Shown: in pieces, positions 1-7,974 of the stretch
How the letters are laid out: the number at the start of each line of letters is the position of its first letter
Position numbering within the stretch: position 1 is the stretch's first letter
From: JBPBPI01 sp050954885
GTDB lineage: Bacteria > Pseudomonadota > Alphaproteobacteria > Caedimonadales > Caedimonadaceae
Length of the DNA stretch: 16,131 bases
Reading direction: 5' to 3'
Assembly: GCA_050954885.1 (NCBI GenBank)
Contig: JBPBPI010000182.1
Location: forward strand, 1 to 16,131
The notes under the pieces: generated by a model
Databases searched by the model: none
Told to the model about the DNA's origin: nothing
What the model saw: only the letters and a program-made list of their open reading frames with translations
Position numbers and translations under genes: made by a program

Positions 1-53
1 GACAAATACTCAACAACACGAGACCGTAAATCTGTACTATATCCGTAACTCAT
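1..53 (-). CDS. IS630-family transposase, N-terminal fragment (runs off the left edge)
   Basis: Reading the minus strand from the ATG at 53-51 gives MSYGYSTDLRSRVVEYL before the window ends. This matches the characteristic opening of IS630-family (COG3415-type HTH) transposases, which begin M-x-YS-x-DLR-x-(R/K)V and lead into a helix-turn-helix that binds the element's ends. An in-frame stop (TAA at 62-60) lies just upstream, so ATG 53 is the likely start. The catalytic DDE domain would lie outside the window, so whether the element is intact cannot be judged. The call rests on only 17 residues but the pattern is distinctive. Confidence 0.72.
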   Translation of the reverse strand, partial: MSYGYSTDLRSRVVEYL

Positions 54-124
54 CCCTATTTATAACATTGAGTAATTATATATGCAATCAGCTATAGTAA
101 CAAAGTCAATAAACATACCCCATA
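54..124 (-). mobile_element. Probable left-flank terminus of the IS630-type element
   Basis: IS630 elements carry terminal inverted repeats a short distance upstream of the transposase and duplicate a TA target. On the minus strand, 121-90 begins with GGGG and runs GTATGTTTATTGACTTTG, a plausible terminal repeat, and a TA dinucleotide follows the CCCC at 118-121 (TA at 123-124). The exact boundary is inferred, because the other end of the element is outside the window and the repeat cannot be compared. Confidence 0.4.
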
Positions 125-332
125 ATTAAATTTTTTGTTCATTGAAAATAGCCTTCCTGTTTTATTTATAATCATTTTACTCAAAAATGATAACATCATT
201 ATTTTTAGTAAATCAACTAATTTATGATGTGCATAATTAAGATTTTCTAAATTTTTAAATATAATTCAAATTAAATCATTTCAACTTCTAAAAAAAAACT
301 AAGATGTAAAATACAAAAAAATTAATTTTTTA
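125..332. other. AT-rich non-coding spacer with an imperfect hairpin
   Basis: No credible coding frame is visible here. The only structure is an imperfect inverted repeat at 176-212, where TTTACT (176-181) pairs with AGTAAA (207-212) and ATGAT with ATCAT close to the loop, with small bulges between. It could end transcription arriving from either the IS element or the minus-strand YbaK gene, but it lies about 120 bp beyond that gene's stop and lacks a clear T tract. Position 316-331 is a short self-complementary A6-TTAA-T6 type palindrome immediately after the YbaK stop. Confidence 0.4.
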
Positions 333-824
333 TTATTTAGTATTACTTATCGAAATAACTTTACCATTTGTTACATCGACCAAATCTTTGCTTTTAATGC
401 GAAAAACAGCGTTTGGGGTTCCGGCAGCTGCCCATACTTCATCAAGAGCTATCAAATCTTGATCTATGTAAATTAAATCAATGGCGTTTTTATGTCCAAT
501 AGGCGGAATGCCACCGATTGCAAACCCTGTGATGGCTCTTGCAAAATCCGCATTGGCTTTCACAATACTTTCGCCTATATCAAACTCTATTTGTTTCTCA
601 TATACTTGATTTGGACCTGACGCCAATATCAGAACTGGTTTGTCTGTATTTTTAGTTTTAAAAATAAGAGATTTTACAATCTGTCTAATATCGCAACCGA
701 TACTCAAAGCGGCATCACCTGCTGTTCTTGTACTGTTTGGCAATTCTAAAACCTTACACGTGAGTTCAGCTTCATTAAGGGCTTCTTGAACAGACTTTGC
801 GCTTTTTGTAAGTTGTTGGTTCAT
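333..824 (-). CDS. YbaK/EbsC-family (INS superfamily) aminoacyl-tRNA deacylase
   Basis: A 163-residue, single-domain, free-standing tRNA-editing protein. It probably hydrolyses a mischarged aminoacyl-tRNA (members act on Cys-tRNAPro, Ala-tRNAPro and related species) in the cytoplasm. The family signature is complete: STRTA near residue 31, QIVKSL at 48-53 with the conserved lysine K51, a GFAIGGIPPIGH segment around residues 99-110 that forms the substrate loop, and a C-terminal VWAAAGTPNAVF motif. Length is typical. A purine-rich Shine-Dalgarno sequence (AGAGAAG) lies about 5 bp upstream of the ATG. It is transcribed away from the nuo cluster and has no partner gene. The exact tRNA specificity (YbaK, ProXp-ala or ProXp-x) cannot be decided by eye. 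Confidence 0.88.
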   Translation of the reverse strand: MNQQLTKSAKSVQEALNEAELTCKVLELPNSTRTAGDAALSIGCDIRQIVKSLIFKTKNTDKPVLILASGPNQVYEKQIEFDIGESIVKANADFARAITGFAIGGIPPIGHKNAIDLIYIDQDLIALDEVWAAAGTPNAVFRIKSKDLVDVTNGKVISISNTK

Positions 825-1048
825 TTGTTCTTCTCTTATTCTATTTATATTTCTGCGTTTGCTACGGGAAATTTAAAAGGTTAATTTTTCTATATTATAA
901 TGTACACCAAGCACAGTATAGAGGCTCCTTTTAAAATTATTTATCATAATCATTGAAGAAAGCTACTGCTTTTTTATGATCATGGTATTCATAACTTCTT
1001 CTTTTAACTCTTAAGATTTAAAGCTTATAAAAAAGAATAATAACATGG
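825..1048. other. Intergenic region between divergent YbaK and nuoJ
   Basis: No gene and no remnant of nuoI, the usual gene upstream of nuoJ, is visible. A small hairpin at 956-975 pairs AAGAAAGC with GCTTTTTT around a TACT loop (8 bp with one G-U). It resembles a weak intrinsic terminator on either strand, but no gene feeding into it is visible in this window. Confidence 0.4.
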
Positions 1049-1077
1049 TTGGCGTTTGAAAGAGGTGCTGCTATGAT
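1049..1077 (+). promoter_or_regulatory. Sigma70-like promoter for the nuoJ-led operon
   Basis: TTGGCG at 1049-1054 (4 of 6 match to TTGACA) and TATGAT at 1072-1077 (5 of 6 match to TATAAT) are separated by exactly 17 bp. This would start transcription near 1084 and leave a leader of about 30 nt before the nuoJ ATG. It is the best promoter-like pair in the intergenic region and fits nuoJ being first in its transcription unit. Confidence 0.55.
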
Positions 1078-1115
1078 AGCCTACAATTTATAATAAATTT
1101 GAGTTTTCTCATCTG

Positions 1116-1991
1116 ATGATGTTGCAGATTATTTTTTACCTTTTTTCATCCATCTTGGTTTTATCAAGTGTTATGGTAACTTATGCCCGAAATCCGGTGC
1201 ATTCTGTGCTCTACCTTATCTTGGCGTTTTTTAATGCAGCAGGACTTTTTATCCTGTTAAATGCTGAACTTTTGGCCATGCTTTTGGTCATTGTGTATGT
1301 GGGCGCCGTGGCTGTATTGTTTTTGTTTGTGGTTATGATGATGAATGTGACACCAACGCAAGGACGTACCAAAAATATTTGGCCCTTGATGGTTGAAAGC
1401 GCACAATTGTGTTTGAAATTTATTGGCTATGGTTTTGTCTTTCTGCTGATTGCAGGACTGACATCAATTTATGTTTTACCTTTCCTGGAACAACTTTTAA
1501 TAAAATCAACCATATTGCCTGAGGGATCTTACATACATGTTAATCAAAAAGGATTTTGGATTAATGATCTGATCGGTGTTATTTTATCTTGGGCTGTTTT
1601 TCGGTATGCGCTTAAAAAATCTTTGTGGAATTTGGGCAGTTCTTTTATCAAAACACTTCCACTAGGGGGTATTTTGGGTGCCATTATCTTGGCTGAAATC
1701 TCTTATGTTTTGGTCAATGCTAAACCGTTGACGTTGCATTCGTCGACCTCACTTGTCCATCTGCCGGGAGTGACCAACACACGCGCGATCGGTCGGGTTC
1801 TTTACACCGATTATATTTTTCTATTTGAAACAGCCGGCATGATTTTGCTGACCGCAATGATTGGTGCCATTGTGTTGACCCATCGTAAAAGAGAAGGGGT
1901 GCGACGTCAAAACGTTCGAGATCAAATCGCACGTCGTAAAGAAGATACCCTTGAGCTTCACAACATGCCCATTGGAAAAGGGATACAATAA
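1116..1991 (+). CDS. nuoJ: NADH-quinone oxidoreductase subunit J, with a large internal insertion
   Basis: A membrane subunit of respiratory complex I (the ND6 homologue), next to the quinone-to-proton-channel coupling path. Residues 1-78 are a standard NuoJ start: TM1, the ARNPVHSV segment (24-31), TM2, and TM3 with E51 and the VYVGAVAVLF stretch that forms the family's pi-bulge. Residues 181-259 are a standard NuoJ end: TM4 starting LPLGGILG, NTRAIGRVLYTDY at 221-233, TM5 and the HRKREGV tail. Between them lie about 100 additional residues (79-180) with two further hydrophobic segments near 103-123 and 149-166, giving 291 residues against about 170-205 usually. The reading frame is continuous across the insertion. 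The start at the first of two adjacent ATGs gives a normal N-terminus; no strong Shine-Dalgarno is seen. The stop overlaps the nuoK start by one base. Confidence 0.93.
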   Translation: MMLQIIFYLFSSILVLSSVMVTYARNPVHSVLYLILAFFNAAGLFILLNAELLAMLLVIVYVGAVAVLFLFVVMMMNVTPTQGRTKNIWPLMVESAQLCLKFIGYGFVFLLIAGLTSIYVLPFLEQLLIKSTILPEGSYIHVNQKGFWINDLIGVILSWAVFRYALKKSLWNLGSSFIKTLPLGGILGAIILAEISYVLVNAKPLTLHSSTSLVHLPGVTNTRAIGRVLYTDYIFLFETAGMILLTAMIGAIVLTHRKREGVRRQNVRDQIARRKEDTLELHNMPIGKGIQ

Positions 1992-2302
1992 TGGCAATTC
2001 CCTCTCTTGAATCTTATCTGTCCGTCGGTTTCATTATCTTTCTATTGGGCTTGTTGGGTCTATTTCGCGGACGTAAAAGCGTGATCATGATGTTGCTCTC
2101 TCTTGAGTTAATCCTGCTTGCGGTCAATATCAATTTGGTGACATTTTCGTCGTTCTTAGGTGACCTTAGAGGACAAATTTTTACCATTTTTATTTTAACG
2201 GTGGCGGCTGCAGAAGTAGCCATTGGTCTTGCCTTACTGGTTGTCTTCCATCGCAATCATAATTCCATTGATATTCAAAAAATGACCGAGATGAGGGGAT
2301 AG
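1991..2302 (+). CDS. nuoK: NADH-quinone oxidoreductase subunit K
   Basis: A small three-helix complex I subunit (ND4L homologue) that forms a proton half-channel beside NuoJ and NuoN. It is 103 residues long, the normal size. The two conserved membrane glutamates are present: E39 in TM2 (within LLSLELILLAVN) and E75 in TM3 (within AAAEVAIGLAL), corresponding to E36 and E72 of E. coli NuoK. The ATG overlaps the last base of the nuoJ stop (ATAATG), indicating translational coupling. A GGGA-containing purine tract precedes it inside nuoJ. A short hydrophilic C-terminal tail of about 15 residues is slightly longer than in E. coli. Confidence 0.96.
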   Translation: MAIPSLESYLSVGFIIFLLGLLGLFRGRKSVIMMLLSLELILLAVNINLVTFSSFLGDLRGQIFTIFILTVAAAEVAIGLALLVVFHRNHNSIDIQKMTEMRG

Positions 2303-2304
2303 TC

Positions 2305-4197
2305 GTGACTTACTATTTTGCAATCTTTGCGCCTTTACTGGGTTTCATCTTGAATCAATTTTGTCAAAAAGATATTTACAGTAAAATTATAACGTGTTCT
2401 TTGATGTTCATCAGTGTGTTATGCAGTTTTACTATTTTTCAAGAAGTTGCCCTTAGAGGTGTCATGGTTGATGCCCCGCTGATGACTTGGATTCAGGTAG
2501 GTAATTTTGATGTAAAATGGTCGCTACATTTCGATACATTGAGTGTAGTCATGATCATGGTCGTCTCTTTGGTGTCATTTCTGGTTCATCTTTATTCTTT
2601 GGGCTATATGCAGCAAGATCCTTCGATTAAACGTTTTATGGGATATTTAAGCTTATTTACCTTTATGATGTTTGCCTTGGTGACAGCCAAAAATTTTATT
2701 CAACTCTTTTTTGGTTGGGAAGGCGTTGGGCTTGCGTCATATTTATTGATTGGATTTTGGTACAACAAACCATCTGCTAATGCTGCCGCTATTAAAGCGT
2801 TTGTGGTAAATCGGGTGGGAGATGCAGGCTTGGTCTTAGGCATTGGGGCAATATTTTTAACTTTTAATACCTTAGATTTTAATGAAATTTTTGCTCAAGT
2901 GCCTCACAAGACAAACGACACAATCACCTGGTTTCATCATTCATTTTCATCACTGGATGTTATTTGTTTTTTATTGCTGGTGGGCGCTATGGGCAAATCT
3001 GCTCAAATCGGTTTTCATACCTGGCTGCCCGATGCGATGGAAGGGCCGACGCCAGTATCAGCTTTAATTCATGCAGCCACTATGGTAACCGCAGGTGTCT
3101 TTCTTATCGTTAAATGTTCACCCCTTTTCCAACAGGCACCTTCTGTCAATACACTCATGACAATTGTGGGGGCAACCACAGCTTTTTTTGCAGGCACTAT
3201 TGCTTTGACCCAAAATGATATCAAGCGTGTCATTGCTTATTCAACCTGTAGCCAATTAGGATATATGTTTTTTGCCTGTGGTCTATCAGCCTATCATGTT
3301 GCCATGTTTCATTTGGTGACCCATGCTTTTTTTAAAGCCTTGCTTTTTTTAGGGGCAGGTGCCGTGATTCATTCGATGTCGGACGAACAAGACATGCGCG
3401 CCATGGGAGGTATTTGGCGGCTTATTCCTTTGACCTATGTATTGATGATTGTGGGCAGCTTGGCTCTTGCTGGAATTCCTTATTTTTCAGGATATTATTC
3501 TAAAGATGCTATCTTAGAAACTGCGTGGCTTGCGCAGTCTTGGGTAGGCGATTATGCTTATATTTTGGGCATCGGAGCCGCTTTTCTAACAGCTTTCTAC
3601 AGTTGGCGTCTTTTATGTTTAACCTTTAATGGCAAACCACGTGCAGGCGAGATGGTCATGAGTCACGTTCATGAATCAAGTTTTATCATGGTAGCTCCTT
3701 TGTTTGTGTTGGCCATCGGTGCTATTTTCTCAGGGTATTGGGGCCTTCCTTATTTTATGAATAAAGATTTTTGGCAAGGGTCTTTGATCTTTACTCAACA
3801 GGCGTCTCACGCAATTCCAGAAATTATTGAATGGTTGCCAACTTTGGTGGCACTATCAGGTATCGCATTGGCCTATGTTTTGTATTTGTATAAAAATCAA
3901 TGGCCTAAAAAAATTGCCACTAGATTCTCAGGACTTTACCGATTTTTTTTAAACAAATGGTATTTTGATGAATTGTATCAAAAAATTTTCGTCGAGCGTG
4001 CTCTTAAAATTGGTGATCGTTTGTGGCAAACGTTCGATCGAAAAATTATTGATGGATGGGGACCTGATGGTGTCAGTGATAATGTTCTGAAAATATCATC
4101 TCGAATAAGTCATTGGCAAACAGGTTATTTATCAACTTATGCCTATGGCATGGTGTTGGGTGTGGCAATTCTTATCGGTTTCTTAATCTTAAAATAA
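2305..4197 (+). CDS. nuoL: NADH-quinone oxidoreductase subunit L (antiporter-like, distal)
   Basis: The distal proton-pumping subunit of complex I (ND5 homologue), 630 residues. The start is GTG at 2305, 2 bp after the nuoK stop, with an SD sequence GAGGGGA just before it; translation gives the usual hydrophobic N-terminus. Key residues are visible: E139 in GWEGVGL (137-143) is the TM5 glutamate; K231 in GAMGKSAQIGFH is the TM7 lysine; WLPDAMEGPTPVSALIHAATMV follows, with H256; QNDIKRVIAYST marks the second channel region. The C-terminal third holds further helices and an amphipathic stretch (about 535-600) expected to form the long lateral helix, followed by a terminal anchoring TM. Nothing is missing. 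Confidence 0.97.
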   Translation: MTYYFAIFAPLLGFILNQFCQKDIYSKIITCSLMFISVLCSFTIFQEVALRGVMVDAPLMTWIQVGNFDVKWSLHFDTLSVVMIMVVSLVSFLVHLYSLGYMQQDPSIKRFMGYLSLFTFMMFALVTAKNFIQLFFGWEGVGLASYLLIGFWYNKPSANAAAIKAFVVNRVGDAGLVLGIGAIFLTFNTLDFNEIFAQVPHKTNDTITWFHHSFSSLDVICFLLLVGAMGKSAQIGFHTWLPDAMEGPTPVSALIHAATMVTAGVFLIVKCSPLFQQAPSVNTLMTIVGATTAFFAGTIALTQNDIKRVIAYSTCSQLGYMFFACGLSAYHVAMFHLVTHAFFKALLFLGAGAVIHSMSDEQDMRAMGGIWRLIPLTYVLMIVGSLALAGIPYFSGYYSKDAILETAWLAQSWVGDYAYILGIGAAFLTAFYSWRLLCLTFNGKPRAGEMVMSHVHESSFIMVAPLFVLAIGAIFSGYWGLPYFMNKDFWQGSLIFTQQASHAIPEIIEWLPTLVALSGIALAYVLYLYKNQWPKKIATRFSGLYRFFLNKWYFDELYQKIFVERALKIGDRLWQTFDRKIIDGWGPDGVSDNVLKISSRISHWQTGYLSTYAYGMVLGVAILIGFLILK

Positions 4198-4214
4198 ACA
4201 ATAAAAGGTTATCA

Positions 4215-5714
4215 ATGCACGCACTTCCTTGGCTTAGTATGACAATCTTCTTGCCACTCGTGGGTGCTTTCTTCATTTTATTTATTCAAGAAAATAATGA
4301 GGCCGCTAAGCGTAATATCCGATCTGTTGCCTTGTTAACATCTCTGACCGTTTTAGGTTTAGCTTGCTTTGATTTTTCACTTTTTAAACCTGATACCAGT
4401 GATTTTCAATTGGTTGAATCCTATCGTTGGTTAGAAAATTTTAAAGCAAGTTATCATGTAGGTGTGGACGGTATTTCAATCTTGTTTGTGTTGTTGACGG
4501 CATTTCTGACACCCCTTGCCATTTTATCAACGTGGCAGCCCAAACAACTGCGTGTCAAAGAATACATGATTGCTTTTTTAATTTTAGAAACCATGATGTT
4601 AGGGACATTTTGTGCTCTTGATTTCATTTTATTTTATCTTTTCTTTGAAGCTGTTTTGATCCCTATGTATTTAATTATTGGTATTTGGGGAGGTGAGCGT
4701 CGCATTTATGCCTCTTATAAATTTTTTCTTTACACGTTACTGGGGTCTATTTTGATGTTGGTTGGTATCTTGGTGCTGTATCAACAAGTTCAATCGACAG
4801 ATGTTGATATGGCAACACAACATGTTTTGCCAGTTATTTATCAAAAGTGGTTATGGCTCGCTTTCTTTATATCGTTTGCCGTTAAAATTCCCATGTGGCC
4901 TGTTCACACCTGGTTGCCCGATGCCCATGTTGAAGCGCCAACCGCGGGATCTGTTATTTTAGCAGCCATTTTGTTAAAGATGGGCGGATACGGCTTTTTG
5001 CGGTTTTCATTGCCCTTGTTTCCGGAAGCCTGTCAATTTTTTGCTCCATTAATTTATGTCTTGAGTTTGATTGGTGTGGTTTATGCATCCCTAGTTGCCC
5101 TTGTTCAAACAGATATGAAAAAACTTGTGGCCTATTCTTCCATCGCACACATGGGATTTGTTACCTTTGGTATTTTCACATTTTCTACACAAGGTCTTCA
5201 AGGGGCACTCTTTCAAATGATCAGCCACGGATTGGTCTCAGGGGGATTATTTTTATGCGTGGGCGTTCTTTACGACCGTCTTCATAGTCGGGATATCTAC
5301 AGATATGGCGGTGTTGTTCATGCAATGCCAAAATTTGCCATTTTATCGATGATCTTTATTTTTGGATCTCTTGGACTGCCAGGGACCAGCGGTTTTGTGG
5401 GTGAAATTCTTGTCATGGTTGCGGCTTTTAAAATCCAAGGTTGGATGGCACTGGTGTTGAGTTTGGGCATGATTTTAAGTGCAGCCTATGGTCTGTGGCT
5501 GTATCGTCGTGTATTTTTTGGTAAGGCAGAAAAAGAAGAAATTAACAAATTACCTGATTTAACGCGGGTCGAAAAATTAACCTTAATTCCTTTGGCGGCG
5601 GCCGTCATAACTTTGGGTATTTATCCCAATTTTGTGTTTGATGTCAGTAAATCAACCATTGAAAAATATGTTCATCTTTTTGAAGAAAAATTAATAAAAA
5701 CAGAGGATTCATAA
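4215..5714 (+). CDS. nuoM: NADH-quinone oxidoreductase subunit M (antiporter-like)
   Basis: A proton-pumping membrane subunit of complex I (ND4 homologue), 499 residues from the ATG at 4215. The frame is open further upstream into nuoL, but 4215 is preferred: it gives the normal N-terminus (MHALPWLSMTIFLPLVGAFF), lies 17 bp after the nuoL stop and has AAAAGG 8 bp upstream. The catalytic channel residues are present: E145 in FFEAVLIPMYLIIG, K224 in AVKIPMWPVHTWLPDAHVEAP, and the second-channel segment QTDMKKLVAYSSIAHMG. LGLPGTSGFVGE is near residue 390. Length and helix content are as expected. Confidence 0.97.
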   Translation: MHALPWLSMTIFLPLVGAFFILFIQENNEAAKRNIRSVALLTSLTVLGLACFDFSLFKPDTSDFQLVESYRWLENFKASYHVGVDGISILFVLLTAFLTPLAILSTWQPKQLRVKEYMIAFLILETMMLGTFCALDFILFYLFFEAVLIPMYLIIGIWGGERRIYASYKFFLYTLLGSILMLVGILVLYQQVQSTDVDMATQHVLPVIYQKWLWLAFFISFAVKIPMWPVHTWLPDAHVEAPTAGSVILAAILLKMGGYGFLRFSLPLFPEACQFFAPLIYVLSLIGVVYASLVALVQTDMKKLVAYSSIAHMGFVTFGIFTFSTQGLQGALFQMISHGLVSGGLFLCVGVLYDRLHSRDIYRYGGVVHAMPKFAILSMIFIFGSLGLPGTSGFVGEILVMVAAFKIQGWMALVLSLGMILSAAYGLWLYRRVFFGKAEKEEINKLPDLTRVEKLTLIPLAAAVITLGIYPNFVFDVSKSTIEKYVHLFEEKLIKTEDS

Positions 5715-5721
5715 TCGTCTC

Positions 5722-7215
5722 ATGTCGCCTTTTCAAAATTCTCTTTTAACAGGCTTTGCCCCTGGATATGTTGAAATCTTTTTGGGATTTTGTTTGTTGG
5801 TTCTTCTGTTAATTGGAAGCGTTAAAGGCGATAAATGTCTTCGTCTCCTCAGTTACTTAAGCCTTGTTATCTTGGGCATTGCTATTCTTGTCATAGGCCT
5901 GTCTGAAGGACAAACGGAAGTGGCTTTTCATGGCTTATTTGTACGCAATAGCTTCACAAGATTTTGTAAAATCATTGTTCTAGTGACAACGGCAATTGTT
6001 TTAATTATGACCATCAAACCCCTTGAGCGCGACAATATAGGACGGTTTGAATACCCAATTTTACTGCTTTTGTGTACCTTAGGCATGATGATCATGATTT
6101 CATCCAACGATTTGATTGCTATGTATTTGGGGCTGGAATTACAAAGTCTTGCTTTATACATTTTAGTCGGCTTTAAACGTGACGCGCCCACTATCAGTGA
6201 AGGAAGTGTAAAATATTTTATTCTTGGCGCGCTGGCATCGGCTTTTATCTTATACGGCAGCTCATTTTTATATGGCTTAACCGGCACCACCGAATGGGAC
6301 AGTTTGTTTGTTATTCTTCAAAATAATGATTTCAGTCAGTCTTATGTTTTAAATTTTGGGTTCATTTTGGTTTTGTCAGGACTGGTGTTTAAGCTTGCGC
6401 TAGTGCCTTTTCATATGTGGGCGCCGGATGTTTATCAATCCAGTCCAACTCCTGTTACCGCACTGATCGCAACAGCACCCAAAGTTGCCATGTTTGCTTT
6501 GCTGATGCGACTTTTTAGTGAAGCTCCGGTCAATTTAATTGAATCCAGCCAAGTTTTTGTGGTGCTTTTAATTTGGCTGTCTTTAACAATTGGCAGTTTC
6601 GGAGCCTTGTTTCAAACCAATATTAAAAGACTTTTAGGCTATAGCGCTATTTCGCACATGAGTTACGCCTTTATGGGCATTTTGAGCCGAACATCTTCAG
6701 GATACGATAATATTTTAATTTATTTAATTGTTTATATGATCACAACTTTAGGTATTTTTGTAATCTTACTCAACCTTAAGAAAAATGGTAAATTCGTTGA
6801 AACAATTCATGACTTTTTAAATTTATCGCGGGAACATCCTTTAATGGCAGCAGCCATGACAGTATTTTTGTTTTCTCTTGCCGGTATCCCCCCGCTCGGC
6901 GGCTTCTTTGCAAAGCTAGGTATTTTTAACACAGCTTTAGAACAAGGATATTATAATTTGGTTGTCTACGCCGTCTTAATGAGCGTTGTGTCTGCAGGGT
7001 ATTATCTTAAAATTATTAAGACAATGTATTTTGATAATATACCAACACCTGTTGTTTCTTCTGCTTTAGAGGCAAAAAATTCCTTTGAAAATACCTTATT
7101 TCGAGAAAACTATGGCGTTATGTTGGCCTCAGCGTTCATTCTACTTGCCTATAGTTTTATACATCGCTGGCTGATTGATTGGACCCAAGAGGCTACCTTT
7201 ATTTTGTTTTCATAG
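5722..7215 (+). CDS. nuoN: NADH-quinone oxidoreductase subunit N (antiporter-like)
   Basis: The antiporter-like complex I subunit nearest NuoK (ND2 homologue), 497 residues. It has E139 in LGLELQSLALYILVGFKRD and K224 in GLVFKLALVPFHMWAPDVY, the proton-channel pair, plus FQTNIKRLLGYSAISHMSY and the late FSLAGIPPLGGFFAKL motif. It begins 7 bp after nuoM; the SD is weak (GAGGA about 14 bp upstream), so translation may depend on coupling to nuoM. It is the last nuo gene here, and birA follows after 9 bp. Confidence 0.97.
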   Translation: MSPFQNSLLTGFAPGYVEIFLGFCLLVLLLIGSVKGDKCLRLLSYLSLVILGIAILVIGLSEGQTEVAFHGLFVRNSFTRFCKIIVLVTTAIVLIMTIKPLERDNIGRFEYPILLLLCTLGMMIMISSNDLIAMYLGLELQSLALYILVGFKRDAPTISEGSVKYFILGALASAFILYGSSFLYGLTGTTEWDSLFVILQNNDFSQSYVLNFGFILVLSGLVFKLALVPFHMWAPDVYQSSPTPVTALIATAPKVAMFALLMRLFSEAPVNLIESSQVFVVLLIWLSLTIGSFGALFQTNIKRLLGYSAISHMSYAFMGILSRTSSGYDNILIYLIVYMITTLGIFVILLNLKKNGKFVETIHDFLNLSREHPLMAAAMTVFLFSLAGIPPLGGFFAKLGIFNTALEQGYYNLVVYAVLMSVVSAGYYLKIIKTMYFDNIPTPVVSSALEAKNSFENTLFRENYGVMLASAFILLAYSFIHRWLIDWTQEATFILFS

Positions 7216-7224
7216 ATTGATAAA

Positions 7225-7974
7225 ATGTTGGTGGATTTGCCTTTAGGTTGGACTCTAAATTCCTATGAAACAGTCCCAAGTACCATGGATGAAGCGCGTC
7301 TTCATTTGCAAGATAAACAGGTAATTTTAGCAAGATCTCAGACTCAAGGACGAGGACGTCATGGGCGGAAATGGATTTCTGACTCCGGCAATTTATTTTG
7401 CTCTCTCATTATACGTCCTCCTAAACCTCAACAAAATTGGCCTGAACTCACATTTGTCACGACAATTGCGGTTGGCGAGACCATCGATTGTTTTCTTCCC
7501 AATTGTGATTTTCTCACGTATAAATGGCCTAATGATATTTTATTAAAAGGCAAAAAAGTTTCTGGTATTTTACTTGAAGTCTGTGAGGATTTTATGATCA
7601 TCGGCATTGGGATCAACCTTACCTCATGTCCTGAAGAGGGAAATTATCCACCAACGTGTTTGGCAAACTTTCAGAAAATTGTCCCAACACCTCAAGAGAT
7701 GTTATCAATTTTGGTGTCAAAATTTCAAAAATTGGGGGATGTTTGGCAAGATCGAGGATTTACCTATATTCGGGAAACATGGCTGAAACGCGCTGCGCTA
7801 AAGGATCAAAAAATTAATTTAAAATCTTTGCACAAAACACACAAAGGCAATATTCAAGGTCTATTCCAAGGTATAGATTGCCAAGGAAACCTGGTTTTAA
7901 AATTATTAAATGGTGAAGTAAAAAGTTACAGCACAGGAGACGTCTCAATGGCTTTAGAGGAAGATCTAAACTGA
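7225..7974 (+). CDS. birA: Biotin--[acetyl-CoA-carboxylase] ligase, class I (no DNA-binding domain)
   Basis: Transfers biotin via biotinyl-5'-AMP to the lysine of biotin carboxyl carrier protein. At 249 residues it begins directly at the catalytic domain with no N-terminal helix-turn-helix, so it is a class I enzyme and not a BirA repressor. Motifs: STMDEA at 19-24, the adenylate-binding loop GRGRHGRKW at 42-50, KWPND at 100-104, GKKVSGILLE at 109-118, and GIGINL about 20 residues later. A small C-terminal SH3-like domain with a glycine-rich turn follows from about residue 200. Its place between nuoN and coaX is usual for alphaproteobacteria. The start lacks a good SD, so coupling from nuoN is likely. 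It overlaps coaX by one base. Confidence 0.94.
   Translation: MLVDLPLGWTLNSYETVPSTMDEARLHLQDKQVILARSQTQGRGRHGRKWISDSGNLFCSLIIRPPKPQQNWPELTFVTTIAVGETIDCFLPNCDFLTYKWPNDILLKGKKVSGILLEVCEDFMIIGIGINLTSCPEEGNYPPTCLANFQKIVPTPQEMLSILVSKFQKLGDVWQDRGFTYIRETWLKRAALKDQKINLKSLHKTHKGNIQGLFQGIDCQGNLVLKLLNGEVKSYSTGDVSMALEEDLN

Noticed and set aside
316..331. A6-TTAA-T6 palindrome after the YbaK stop as a terminator
   Set aside because: It has no loop and no G-C pairs; in DNA this AT-rich, such palindromes arise easily by chance.
1056..1077. TTGAAA with TATGAT as the nuoJ promoter
   Set aside because: The spacing is only 10 bp; TTGGCG at 1049 with a 17-bp spacer fits much better.
2014..2256. Minus-strand frame antisense to nuoK
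   Set aside because: It is a shadow of nuoK: low-complexity translation, no SD, and all conserved features are on the other strand.
4113..4214. Longer nuoM start giving 34 extra N-terminal residues inside nuoL
   Set aside because: The extra residues are not NuoM-like and overlap the nuoL coding end; the ATG at 4215 has an SD and gives the standard NuoM N-terminus.
5928..6290. 120-codon open frame on the minus strand inside nuoN
   Set aside because: It lies wholly within the strongly conserved nuoN frame, has a composition typical of an antisense shadow and resembles no family.
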